Positions 1 through 6,019 of a stretch of 7,781 nucleotides of DNA are shown here, in pieces (the stretch's first letter is position 1; the number at the start of each line of letters is the position of its first letter). This DNA is from DASPXY01 sp038227745 (lineage in GTDB: Bacteria; Planctomycetota; Planctomycetia; Gemmatales; Gemmataceae), in contig JBBRPS010000493.1 of assembly GCA_038227745.1 (NCBI GenBank), positions 1-7,781 on the forward strand. The letters are read 5' to 3'. The translations under genes were made by a program, and so were the position numbers. The notes beneath the pieces were generated by a model. The model ran no database searches and had not been told where the DNA came from. It was given only the letters and a program-made list of their open reading frames with translations.

Positions 1-185
1 AACCGGAGGACGACCTGGCGTTTCTGTCCAGGGGTGCAATCGGCGACCTCCACGTCGGTGGCGGCGGCCTCCAGAGCCGGGCCGGGGGAGGGCGCCAGGC
101 CTCCAGAGACACCCCAGGCCACGAGACAGACGCCCGCGAAGAAAAAGCAACACCAGGCGAATCGCCGTTCCCAAAGCGGACTCAT
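1..185 (-). CDS. Exported DUF1573-like protein, N-terminal part only
   Basis: This minus-strand gene starts at ATG 185-183 and runs off the left edge, so only 61 complete codons are visible. The product begins MSPLWERRF and then has a hydrophobic stretch (about residues 10-30, WCCFFFAGVCLVAWGVSGGL) that is a signal peptide or membrane anchor. After an Ala/Pro-rich linker comes VEVADCTPGQKRQVVLR (about 45-61), which resembles the first strand of DUF1573 domains, where a short segment plus PGQ/PGE precedes a strand leading into an N-x-x-x-x-P-V/L-R-I core. That core lies outside the window. DUF1573 domains are Ig-like folds of unknown role, common in Planctomycetota and Bacteroidota. Only two bases separate this ATG from the TGA of the preceding 348-residue gene, so the two are probably co-transcribed and translationally coupled. 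An exported protein is well supported; the DUF1573 assignment is moderate because the diagnostic region is missing. Confidence 0.62.
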   Translation of the reverse strand, partial: MSPLWERRFAWCCFFFAGVCLVAWGVSGGLAPSPGPALEAAATDVEVADCTPGQKRQVVLR

Positions 186-187
186 GG

Positions 188-1234
188 TCAGCTCTGCGCT
201 CCGGAGGATGAGGGAGGTTGTGCGTCCGCCAGGTTCCGCCGTTGGACGCGGTGCCTAAAGTATGCTCCGATCATCAGTGAAACCCCACCGGCGGCGATGA
301 ACCAGAGATACCACCGAGAGTTGCTGACCCAGATAACCCCTTGCGGCTCTGGGAGTCCGTAAAAGGATAAGCGGAACTCCTCGTCGGGAATATCCTTGTT
401 ATAGTTGACGTTGGAGAACGTGGTAATTTCTTTCCCGAAGATCAGCCCTTTCCGCTTGCTTCGATGCTCTTCCTCGACCGTGCTTGCCTTGAGGACAGGA
501 ATGCCTTCGACAGTCTCATACTCCAAGACGCCGTGTATTATCCCGTTGAAGTCTTCGGTTTTTAGGTTGAATTGGAATCTCATTGGCCGGTAGGAATGTG
601 CCGGGTCGAAATCGATGGATCCCGACTTAATAGCATCGGAGGCTTCGCCTCGAGAGCCGTTGTACGCGAAAGACGTCCTAAAAAAAGCGGTCGCGGACCC
701 CTCGGGAAGTTTTTCGATGCGAGTGAAGACGAAGCCGGGCTCCGGAAGCCATCGGTGAAGTTCCATGTTACCGACGACCATCCATGGGCAACGGACCTCC
801 TCGCCGAGTCGTTTCGCGGCGCCCTTGCTGTCTTGCTTGAACTGGCTCAACATCCATCCGCCGGCTTTCTTCTTGCTCAGCTCGGCCGTGTACTGGCGGT
901 TGATGATCTGCAGTTGATCGCGTCGCACGTTGACTTTCTTCTTCTGGTAAAGCCGATCAACCTGCGATAAAGCTAACGCGCCGACGTTACGATCGAAGGC
1001 AAAGCGCCCAACATCGAGACGGTCAAGCCTGAAATGCTTGGGGTCGTGGGGAGAGTGGGGAGAATGGTATTCCACCCTCCTCTCCCATTGCGCGGTGCCG
1101 ATTTTTTCCAAGAGAGATTTCCACTCGCCAAGCACCTTTGTCTTGAACTCCTTTCCTCTCTCAACTTGCCCGTACAAGGTCCCCACAGGTGAGGCGAGCG
1201 AAGCGGCAAGGAAGTAGGCAGAAAACCGTCGCAT
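188..1234 (-). CDS. Signal-peptide protein with C-terminal membrane anchor, unknown function
   Basis: The 348-residue product is unrecognised at the family level. It starts with a signal peptide (MRRFSAYFLAASLASPVGTLYG, residues 1-22). A charged soluble region of about 285 residues follows, then one membrane helix (about 308-326, WYLWFIAAGGVSLMIGAYF) and a short basic tail (RHRVQRR), so the bulk should lie outside the cytoplasm with the C-terminus inside. A His/Pro segment occupies 57-67. The part at 208-290 (SIDFDPAHSYRP, then a run of beta-strand-like segments ending VEGIPVLKA and DEEFRLSFYGLPEPQG) recalls LolA-like, lipoprotein-sorting-type proteins annotated in planctomycetes, but I cannot confirm that. 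The ATG at 1234 is preceded by AAAGG with five bases of spacing, and it gives a proper signal peptide, which supports this start. The stop lies two bases before the next start. Base composition is clearly less GC-rich than in typA: 26 of 60 bases are G+C in 361-420 and 27 of 60 in 541-600. Confidence 0.8.
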   Translation of the reverse strand: MRRFSAYFLAASLASPVGTLYGQVERGKEFKTKVLGEWKSLLEKIGTAQWERRVEYHSPHSPHDPKHFRLDRLDVGRFAFDRNVGALALSQVDRLYQKKKVNVRRDQLQIINRQYTAELSKKKAGGWMLSQFKQDSKGAAKRLGEEVRCPWMVVGNMELHRWLPEPGFVFTRIEKLPEGSATAFFRTSFAYNGSRGEASDAIKSGSIDFDPAHSYRPMRFQFNLKTEDFNGIIHGVLEYETVEGIPVLKASTVEEEHRSKRKGLIFGKEITTFSNVNYNKDIPDEEFRLSFYGLPEPQGVIWVSNSRWYLWFIAAGGVSLMIGAYFRHRVQRRNLADAQPPSSSGAQS

Positions 1235-1574
1235 GGGTGCCTTTCACGATAGCAATAGGACCAGCGGCTGGCAAGCTGGAGGGATGCCAGCCGCCGGCCC
1301 GATGAAGGCTTCAATTCACCTCATGTTGATCAACTCATGAGAGTCCGCCTGTAGCCAATTTTTGCTCTCCGCACCATAACACCCCAGGCCTCTGATCATG
1401 CCGAGAGGAGACAACTGCTACAAGAAGTCGAGGGAAGGAATCTCCGCTCGGCTCGCTACGCGCCCGGACTCACCTTGGTGAGCGAGGTCTTCGCTCCGCT
1501 GTGACGGTTCCCAGAGAGCAAAGTCGCCGGACCCTGCTCGCTCCATGGTCGTGCTATCTGGGCGAACCTCCGGC
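1235..1574. other. 340-base gap: stem-loop, small palindrome, no supported gene
   Basis: This stretch lies between the Cys-rich gene and the 348-residue gene, both on the minus strand. Short open frames enter it on both strands, but they lack a credible ribosome site, signal peptide or recognisable motif. What it does hold is a strong hairpin at 1261-1297 (listed separately), a 10-base palindrome GTTGATCAAC at 1325-1334 flanked by CTCATG (1320-1325) and CATGAG (1336-1341), and a weak CTCAC/GTGAG dyad at 1469-1482. The length and structure suggest that the 348-residue gene has its own leader and perhaps its own promoter. Confidence 0.5.
1261..1297 (-). promoter_or_regulatory. 13-bp stem-loop in the leader of the 348-residue gene
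   Basis: On the minus strand CCGGCGGCTGGCA (1297-1285) pairs with TGCCAGCCGCTGG (1273-1261). This gives 12 Watson-Crick pairs and one G-T pair, with an 11-base loop TCCCTCCAGCT. The structure ends 26 bases before ATG 1234. No T-run follows, so it is not a classical intrinsic terminator. It could be an attenuator, a 5'-end stabiliser, or a factor-assisted terminator for the upstream Cys-rich gene. The distal arm also overlaps a possible -35 TTGCCA (1274-1269), which lies 17 bases from TATCGT (1251-1246). A start from that promoter would leave almost no leader, which argues against it. The hairpin itself is seen directly; its role is inferred. Confidence 0.55.
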
Positions 1575-1937
1575 TCACGGCGCCTGGCAGTTGCACTGCC
1601 TTGTTTTGGTATCATCCCACAGGCATTGGCAGTCCCACAGGGTGCCCTGGCAGTCATTGGGACGCCCCTCACACAGGGCCTGTGTGCCCCAGACGCAGTA
1701 GGGGTTACCGAGTCTACAGGTCACCTGCGCGAAACATTGCTTGGAGCACGCCGGGTTGAAGTCGCAAGCCTTGTCACAGCAGGATTGCGTACACATGGGA
1801 TCGTCGCCGCATTGGGTGGCGCAGTCATCCCCAGCGTCCGCGAACGCATTCGCCGGCACTACCAAGATGCTGCCTCCCAGCAGCACAATTCCCAGAGAGA
1901 CGAAGACCCAGGCTACCAGCGCTTCAAGTCGCGCCAT
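1575..1937 (-). CDS. Small secreted protein with 16 cysteines
   Basis: The 120-residue product is unrecognised. Residues 1-31 form a signal peptide (hydrophobic core VAWVFVSLGIVLLGGSILVV) with a likely cut after ANA (31) or AFA (33). The mature part is acidic at its N-terminus and has 16 cysteines in about 87 residues: 39, 43, 49, 53, 54, 58, 64, 68, 74, 81, 89, 96, 103, 105, 115 and 117. The first eight fall into two adjacent 15-residue repeats (39-53 and 54-68), each with the spacing C-x3-C-x5-C-x3-C and a shared Pro. The even number of cysteines and the export signal suggest up to eight disulfides, although metal binding is an alternative. The ATG at 1937 has an excellent ribosome site, AAAGGAGG, nine bases upstream, so the start is secure. 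The gene lies 78 bases downstream of the MauE/DoxX-DUF1573 gene on the same strand. That neighbour carries a CGC redox motif and could act in oxidative folding of this protein. Confidence 0.82.
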   Translation of the reverse strand: MARLEALVAWVFVSLGIVLLGGSILVVPANAFADAGDDCATQCGDDPMCTQSCCDKACDFNPACSKQCFAQVTCRLGNPYCVWGTQALCEGRPNDCQGTLWDCQCLWDDTKTRQCNCQAP

Positions 1938-2015
1938 GGAATACTCCCTCCTTTGTGAGATAGATGCCCTTGCCTGTTACAAGCACGCAAGATTGTTCAA
2001 CTTGCTCCGGTCGCA

Positions 2016-2933
2016 CTAAGGGCCTTCGCTCGCCGTGCGGATAATCCGGCCGGTCATGCGAAAGTCGATCCTCTTGAAACCTTCGTCGTTGACGAGAAAA
2101 GCTACTTTCCGGGTAAAGACTCCCGGTGATCCTGAGAGGCGAACCTGAACCGAGACGGAACGGGATTCCTTCGCAGGGATCGTCACGGGCAGATCGTGCA
2201 ACACCGTACAGGAGCAATCCGCGGTGCCGCCAAACAGCTGCACGGGCCGGTCCGTCCAGTTCATCAGCGTGACGGTCACGTCGCGCGCTTCCCCCCGCGG
2301 TCCCTCGCCGACATCGACCAGACGGGGGTCGATGGAGACCCGTTCGCCCCGCAAGTACGCCAAGGCTGCTGGCATGGAACCGAAACCGAAGTACGCCAGA
2401 CCGGAGAGGACACCCCCGATCACGACCATTCCGGCAAGGCCCCAGGCGGCGGGAAGCATGGCGCCGGCGAGGCCGCGCCGCGGGTTCTCGCGCAGAGGCT
2501 TCAAGTCGGGACGGCCGACGAGCAACCCCGTCAGGACAAGGACGTCCAGACCGAAGGCATACCACGGGCTGACCGACAGGCGCCCGAAACAACCACAAGA
2601 CGCTTGCCCGATCCAACCCTGATAGAAACTGACCGCCGCGAAACCGGCGAAGGTGGCCAGGGCGACCAGCCACGAGCCCAGCGGCCGTTTCCCCCACAGC
2701 AGCCAGACGGCCAGGAATAGCTCGAATTCGATAACCGCCACCTGGAATTCGGGTGTGGAAAAGATGCCCATGCGGGCGACGGGATCGGCGGCCAGCCCGT
2801 TTAGCTTGAGGAGGGCCGCCACAAGCAACAGGCTTCCCAGGAGGCAGCGAACGACTTGATACCCTAACAGGATCCGGTAAGGCGGTTTACAAATCACAGG
2901 GGGGGGAGGGGGGGGTACAGCAGTACAGTCCAT
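2016..2933 (-). CDS. MauE/DoxX-like redox membrane protein fused to DUF1573
   Basis: The 305-residue product has two parts. Residues about 20-180 form a membrane domain with hydrophobic helices near 22-45, 63-80, 86-104, 124-141 and 157-180. It carries the motif SCGCFG with C113 and C115, typical of MauE/DoxX-type membrane proteins linked to thiol-disulfide chemistry. Residues about 198-296 form a DUF1573-like Ig-type domain: VDVGEGPRGEARDVTVTLMN, then PVQLFGGTADCSCTV with C240 and C242, then PVTIPAKES. This domain should sit outside the cytoplasmic membrane. The N-terminus contains six prolines (7-12) encoded by two C8 tracts. The ATG at 2933 has only a weak ribosome site (GGAACGAG); a GTG at codon 13, just after the tract, is possible but has no ribosome site. 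It is the first gene of a minus-strand group with the Cys-rich secreted protein. In methylotrophs MauE is needed for the disulfide-rich methylamine dehydrogenase small subunit; here the substrate is unknown. Confidence 0.82.
   Translation of the reverse strand: MDCTAVPPPPPPVICKPPYRILLGYQVVRCLLGSLLLVAALLKLNGLAADPVARMGIFSTPEFQVAVIEFELFLAVWLLWGKRPLGSWLVALATFAGFAAVSFYQGWIGQASCGCFGRLSVSPWYAFGLDVLVLTGLLVGRPDLKPLRENPRRGLAGAMLPAAWGLAGMVVIGGVLSGLAYFGFGSMPAALAYLRGERVSIDPRLVDVGEGPRGEARDVTVTLMNWTDRPVQLFGGTADCSCTVLHDLPVTIPAKESRSVSVQVRLSGSPGVFTRKVAFLVNDEGFKRIDFRMTGRIIRTASEGP
2899..2915. repeat. Paired G8 homopolymer tracts
   Basis: The plus strand reads eight Gs (2899-2906), one A, then eight more Gs (2908-2915). 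On the coding strand this is C8-T-C8 and encodes Pro7-Pro12 of the MauE/DoxX-DUF1573 protein. Length change in either tract would shift the frame right after the start codon. Confidence 0.9.
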
Positions 2934-2966
2934 CGCACTCGTTCCACCGCGGGCGTATCGTCATGT

Positions 2967-2989
2967 GGGTTTAATGAATAAATTAACCC
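2967..2989. repeat. AT-rich inverted repeat upstream of the MauE-DUF1573 gene
   Basis: GGGTTTAAT (2967-2975) pairs with ATTAACCC (2982-2989): eight base pairs with one bulged T and a six-base loop. It is a clear AT-rich island in GC-rich DNA. It lies 34 bases upstream of ATG 2933, just after a candidate promoter, so it could be an operator or a leader structure. Confidence 0.45.
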
Positions 2990-3013
2990 TACAAAGCATT
3001 CTGGCGATGTCAA
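2986..3013 (-). promoter_or_regulatory. Candidate sigma-70-like promoter for the MauE-DUF1573 / Cys-rich group
   Basis: On the minus strand a perfect TTGACA (3013-3008) is followed after 16 bases by TAGGGT (2991-2986), a weak -10 match (3 of 6). The expected transcript start falls near 2979, inside the adjacent AT-rich inverted repeat, leaving a leader of about 45 bases to ATG 2933. The -35 match is strong and the -10 weak, so confidence is limited. Confidence 0.33.
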
Positions 3014-3119
3014 GCCCTATCCTCGCATTTTTCCGGATTTTCTCGGTAGCGGGTCCCTTGCTTGCGCGTCGGGCTTGTGTCCGGTAGCTCTCAAGAGGGG
3101 CGCCTCCGTCCGAGGGCGA

Positions 3120-3608
3120 TCACGCCAGCCACTCCGGGGTGACCAGCCAGACCAGCGTGCCGCCACCCTTCCGCGGCACCTCGTCGCAGCGGACGTAAGC
3201 GACTCCCGCCTTGGCGAACTCGAGCTGCACGTCGGCCGCGCCGATCAGCCACGCCGTGAACGTCCCGAGGTCCGGCTGGTGCCCCACCAGGCCCACCACG
3301 TTCTTGCCCGTCGCCAGCAGCGCGCGCGCCAGCTTCTTGCGCTTCGTGCCCGGCGCCAGCTCGTCGCAGGCCTGCAGGTCCGTCACCAGGGGCGCCCCGT
3401 GGCGCAGCAGGGCGTCGGCGGTCTGCCGCGCCCGCACGAGCGGGCTCGTCAGGAGCAGGTCCAGCTGCACTCCGCGCCGCTGCAACCCCGCCGCGATCTG
3501 CGCTGCCTGCTTCTCCCCCTTCTTGCTCAGCGGCCGTTCCTCGTCTGCCGTCACGCCCCGCTCGCCCAGGTCCAGCGCATCCGCGTGCCGGATCAGATAA
3601 AGGTCCAT
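3120..3608 (-). CDS. sixA: SixA-type phosphohistidine phosphatase (histidine phosphatase superfamily)
   Basis: The 162-residue product matches the short SixA branch of the histidine phosphatase superfamily. These cytoplasmic enzymes remove phosphate through a transient phosphohistidine; in E. coli SixA acts on the phosphotransfer domain of ArcB. The N-terminus MDLYLIRHADA gives catalytic R7 and H8. The motif TSPLVRARQTAD supplies R59, DELAPG supplies an acidic residue at 83, and GLVGHQPDL supplies the second histidine, H110. The end TLVWLVTPEWL is a strand typical of SixA-like proteins. I chose ATG 3608 over an in-frame ATG 12 codons upstream (3644) because it places RHA at the usual distance from the N-terminus and has AGGGGAG five bases upstream. 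It is divergent from typA, with 169 bases between the starts. The partner in this organism is unknown; the stand-alone receiver further right lies about 2.5 kb away and need not be connected. Confidence 0.88.
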   Translation of the reverse strand: MDLYLIRHADALDLGERGVTADEERPLSKKGEKQAAQIAAGLQRRGVQLDLLLTSPLVRARQTADALLRHGAPLVTDLQACDELAPGTKRKKLARALLATGKNVVGLVGHQPDLGTFTAWLIGAADVQLEFAKAGVAYVRCDEVPRKGGGTLVWLVTPEWLA

Positions 3609-3777
3609 CCTCACTCCCCTCTTCGTGTTACCCCGATTCTTCACACGCCGGCCGACGACGCTGGCCTATTCAACCGCTCCGGGCAGTCTTACAATAAAGT
3701 ATTCTCTTTCCCTCGGCCAGTGAACCGAGTCAGGCCGGCGGCCCCGGCCCCACCCGCGGCGACGCGATAAAGAAGTC
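3609..3777. promoter_or_regulatory. Divergent sixA-typA intergenic region with candidate typA promoter
   Basis: The only AT-rich patch between the two divergent genes lies at about 3688-3710. It contains TACAAT (3690-3695), a 5-of-6 match to a plus-strand -10 box. The best upstream -35 candidate, TTCAAC (3669-3674), is weak and only 15 bases away. A start near 3702 would give typA a leader of about 75 bases. A similar weak pair, TTGTAA with TTGAAT, can be read on the other strand for sixA. The typA ATG has only a poor purine-rich ribosome site (AAAGAAG). Confidence 0.3.
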
Positions 3778-5601
3778 ATGCAGAAACGTTCCGACATCCG
3801 CAATGTGGCCATCATCGCCCACGTCGATCACGGCAAGACGACCCTGGTCGATCAGATGCTCCGCCAGTCCGGCCAGTTCCGCGAGAGCGAGCTGCGCCAG
3901 GACTGCATCCTGGACTCCAACCCCCTGGAGCGCGAGCGCGGCATCACGATCCTGGCCAAGAACATCGCCGTCGTCGTCAGCGGCACCAAGATCAACATCA
4001 TCGACACCCCCGGCCATGCCGACTTCGGCGGCGAGGTCGAGCGCGTCCTCAAGATGGCCGACGGCGCCCTCCTGCTCGTGGACGCCGCGGAAGGCCCACT
4101 GCCGCAGACGCGCTTCGTGCTGCGCAAGGCCTTCGAGTGCGGCCTGCGACCCATCGTCGTCATCAACAAGATCGACCGCCCCGACGCGCGGCCCATGGAT
4201 GTGCTCAACGCCGTCTTCGACCTGTTCGTCGATCTCGACGCCGACGAGGCCACCCTCGACTTCCCGACGATCTACGCCTCCGGCCGCGAGGGCATCGCCA
4301 CCACCGACCTGGCCATCCCGGCGACCGATCTGCGGCCGCTGTTCGACGCCATCCTCAACCACGTGCCGGCGCCGGAGGTGGAGATGGACGCCCCCCTGCA
4401 GCTGCTGGTCATCACGCTCGACCACAGCGACTACGTCGGCCGCATCGCCATCGGCCCGGTGGTGGCGGGCAAGGTGCGCAAGGGCCAGCGCATCGCCCTG
4501 CTCAAGCACGACGGCAAGCGCGTGGACGACACGGTGACGCAGATCTACATCTTCGACCGGCTGGGGCGGACAGAGGCCGACGAGGTGGCCGCCGGCGACA
4601 TTTGCGCCCTGGTCGGTCTGGAGAACGTGGACATCGGCGATACGGTGGCCGACTTCGAGAACGCCGTGGCACTGCCGCCGATCAAGATCGACGAGCCGAC
4701 GCTCGACATGCTGTTCCGCATCAACGACTCGCCCTTCGTCGGCCAGGATGGCGAGTACGTGACCAGCCGGCAGCTCCGCGACCGGCTCATGAAGGAACTG
4801 CTGTCGAACGTGGCGCTGCGCGTGGTGCCGAGCGAGGACAAGCGCGACGAGTTTTACGTCTCGGGCCGTGGGCTGCTGCACCTGGGCATCCTGCTGGAGA
4901 ACATGCGCCGCGAGGGCTTCGAGCTGTCGGTGGGCAAGCCGCGCGTGATCACCAAGGAGGTGAACGGCCGGACGACCGAGCCGATCGAGTACCTGGTGGT
5001 GGACGTGCCGACGCGGTCGGTGGGCCCGGTGATGGAGCTGGTGGGCATCCGCAAGGCGGAGCTGTTGAAGATGGACTCGCACGGCGAGATGGCGCACCTG
5101 GAGTTCACGATCCCGGCGCGGGGGTTGATCGGGCTACGGACGCGGCTGCTCAACGCGACGAGTGGCGAGGCGATCATGCACCACAACTTCTACGACTACC
5201 AGGCGACGCGGGGGAGCATCCCGGCGCGGCTGAACGGCGTGCTGATCTCGACAGAGATGGGGCGGGTGACGGCGTACGCGCTGGACAACCTGCAGGATCG
5301 CGGCGTGCTGTTCGTCGGGGCGGGCGATCAGGTGTACGAGGGGCAGGTGGTGGGCGAGCACTGCCGCGACAACGACCTGCCGGTGAACGTGTGCCGCGAG
5401 AAGAAGCTGACGAACGTGCGGGCGGCGGGGGCGGAGAAGAGCATCATCCTGAAGCCGCCACGGCAGATGTCGCTGGAGCAGGCGCTGGAGTACATCGAGG
5501 AGGACGAGTTGGTGGAGGTGACGCCGAAGGCGGTCCGGCTGCGGAAGATGCGGCTGAAGGAGGCGGACCGGCGCAAGTTTGCACGGCATGCGTCAAGTTA
5601 A
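3778..5601 (+). CDS. typA: Translational GTPase TypA/BipA
   Basis: The 607-residue product is a full-length TypA/BipA, a ribosome-binding GTPase of the EF-G/LepA class that assists 50S subunit assembly and translation under stress such as cold. The GTPase motifs are complete: G1 AHVDHGKT (14-21), G2 RGIT (54-57), G3 DTPGH (76-80), G4 NKID (130-133) and G5 ASG (167-169). They are followed by the EF-Tu-like domain II (about 205-300), domains III and V (LHLGILLENMRREGFEL, then PVMELVGIRK), and the TypA-specific C-terminal domain (SGEAIMHHNFYDY, then KSIILKPP and SLEQALEYIEEDELVEVTP). Length and start fit the family. The stop is TAA at 5599-5601. The gene appears to stand alone, with only weak ribosome and promoter signals. 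Third-position use drifts from C-ending codons in the 5' part to G-ending codons in the 3' part; see findings. Confidence 0.97.
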   Translation: MQKRSDIRNVAIIAHVDHGKTTLVDQMLRQSGQFRESELRQDCILDSNPLERERGITILAKNIAVVVSGTKINIIDTPGHADFGGEVERVLKMADGALLLVDAAEGPLPQTRFVLRKAFECGLRPIVVINKIDRPDARPMDVLNAVFDLFVDLDADEATLDFPTIYASGREGIATTDLAIPATDLRPLFDAILNHVPAPEVEMDAPLQLLVITLDHSDYVGRIAIGPVVAGKVRKGQRIALLKHDGKRVDDTVTQIYIFDRLGRTEADEVAAGDICALVGLENVDIGDTVADFENAVALPPIKIDEPTLDMLFRINDSPFVGQDGEYVTSRQLRDRLMKELLSNVALRVVPSEDKRDEFYVSGRGLLHLGILLENMRREGFELSVGKPRVITKEVNGRTTEPIEYLVVDVPTRSVGPVMELVGIRKAELLKMDSHGEMAHLEFTIPARGLIGLRTRLLNATSGEAIMHHNFYDYQATRGSIPARLNGVLISTEMGRVTAYALDNLQDRGVLFVGAGDQVYEGQVVGEHCRDNDLPVNVCREKKLTNVRAAGAEKSIILKPPRQMSLEQALEYIEEDELVEVTPKAVRLRKMRLKEADRRKFARHASS

Positions 5602-5691
5602 TCTTTCCGGAGCGTGCTGCACCCCAGCGCTGCCACGACGGGCAGTCCTCGACGCCACCATCCATCAACCCAAGTGAAAGAAGATTGTGGT

Positions 5692-5979
5692 ATGTTCACC
5701 GCCGATGACATGCGAGGCCTGTTGAATGCTCGCCCGTTCGTAGCCTTCCGTATCGTGTTGAGCGATGGCGGCACGGTTGAAGTGAGAAGCCAAGAAGTGG
5801 TGACGCTGGGCCGGCGCTTCGCCTTGGTCGGCCTGCTCGACCCCAACGCAACCGATACTCTGTTCGACCGCTGGACGGTTGCCTGGTACATGCATGTCAC
5901 CCGCGTCGAGATGCTCGACGCCGGCGCTCCGCCTTTCGCCCCTTTCCAGGGGCCTAGAGGTGCCCCTACCCCGACCTGA
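5692..5979 (+). CDS. Conserved hypothetical protein, RPFxxFRIxLxDG family
   Basis: The 95-residue product has no known function. It starts MFTADDMRGLLNARPFVAFRI and continues LSDGGTVEVRSQEVVTLGRR, then FDRWTVAWYMHVTRVE at about 58-73. This layout (a short helix, RPFxxFRIxLxDG, a strand-rich middle and a closing HVTRVE-type strand) is one I recognise from many small uncharacterised planctomycete proteins, which helps the taxonomic guess. The Pro/Gly-rich tail (79-95) looks unstructured. It has no signal peptide or membrane segment, so it should be cytoplasmic. An in-frame ATG at 5614 would add 26 residues that do not look like the family, so I chose ATG 5692, although its ribosome site (GAAAGAAG, 11 bases upstream) is weak. 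It lies 90 bases after typA on the same strand and could share its transcript. Confidence 0.72.
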   Translation: MFTADDMRGLLNARPFVAFRIVLSDGGTVEVRSQEVVTLGRRFALVGLLDPNATDTLFDRWTVAWYMHVTRVEMLDAGAPPFAPFQGPRGAPTPT

Positions 5980-5996
5980 ACGGAACCCGCAAGGCG

Positions 5997-6017
5997 AGTG
6001 AAAAGTGGAAAGTGGAG
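5997..6017. repeat. Three-copy 7-base micro-tandem repeat
   Basis: AGTGAAA, AGTGGAA and AGTGGAG follow one another (5997-6003, 6004-6010, 6011-6017) just after the 95-residue gene. The array is short and imperfect and does not code. It may be a remnant of slipped replication. Confidence 0.5.
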
Positions 6018-6019
6018 AG

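Noticed and set aside
1418..1672. 84-codon minus-strand open frame entering the 340-base gap
   Set aside because: It begins inside the Cys-rich gene in another frame and has no export signal or family motif. The Cys-rich frame has a strong ribosome site and signal peptide.
1924..2697. 257-codon minus-strand open frame over the MauE-DUF1573 gene
   Set aside because: It is an Arg-rich shifted frame. The 305-residue frame has coherent membrane helices, the CGC motif and a DUF1573 domain.
3075..3770. 231-codon plus-strand open frame opposite the SixA-type gene
   Set aside because: Low-complexity Arg/Leu/Gln-rich product, antisense to a gene with full catalytic motifs.
3730..5097. 455-codon open frame on the minus strand opposite typA
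   Set aside because: It mirrors typA in GC-rich DNA, its product is made of His/Arg/Ala/Val-rich low-complexity text, and it has no domain or plausible start. TypA fills the plus strand with all family motifs.
4137..5708. 523-codon plus-strand open frame overlapping typA in another frame
   Set aside because: Its product is Arg/Gly/Ala-rich, typical of a shifted frame of a high-GC gene, with no recognisable motif.
5948..5967. AGGGGC/GCCCCT hairpin as a terminator
   Set aside because: It lies inside the 3' end of the 95-residue gene, has six pairs, and is followed by C-rich sequence rather than a T-run.
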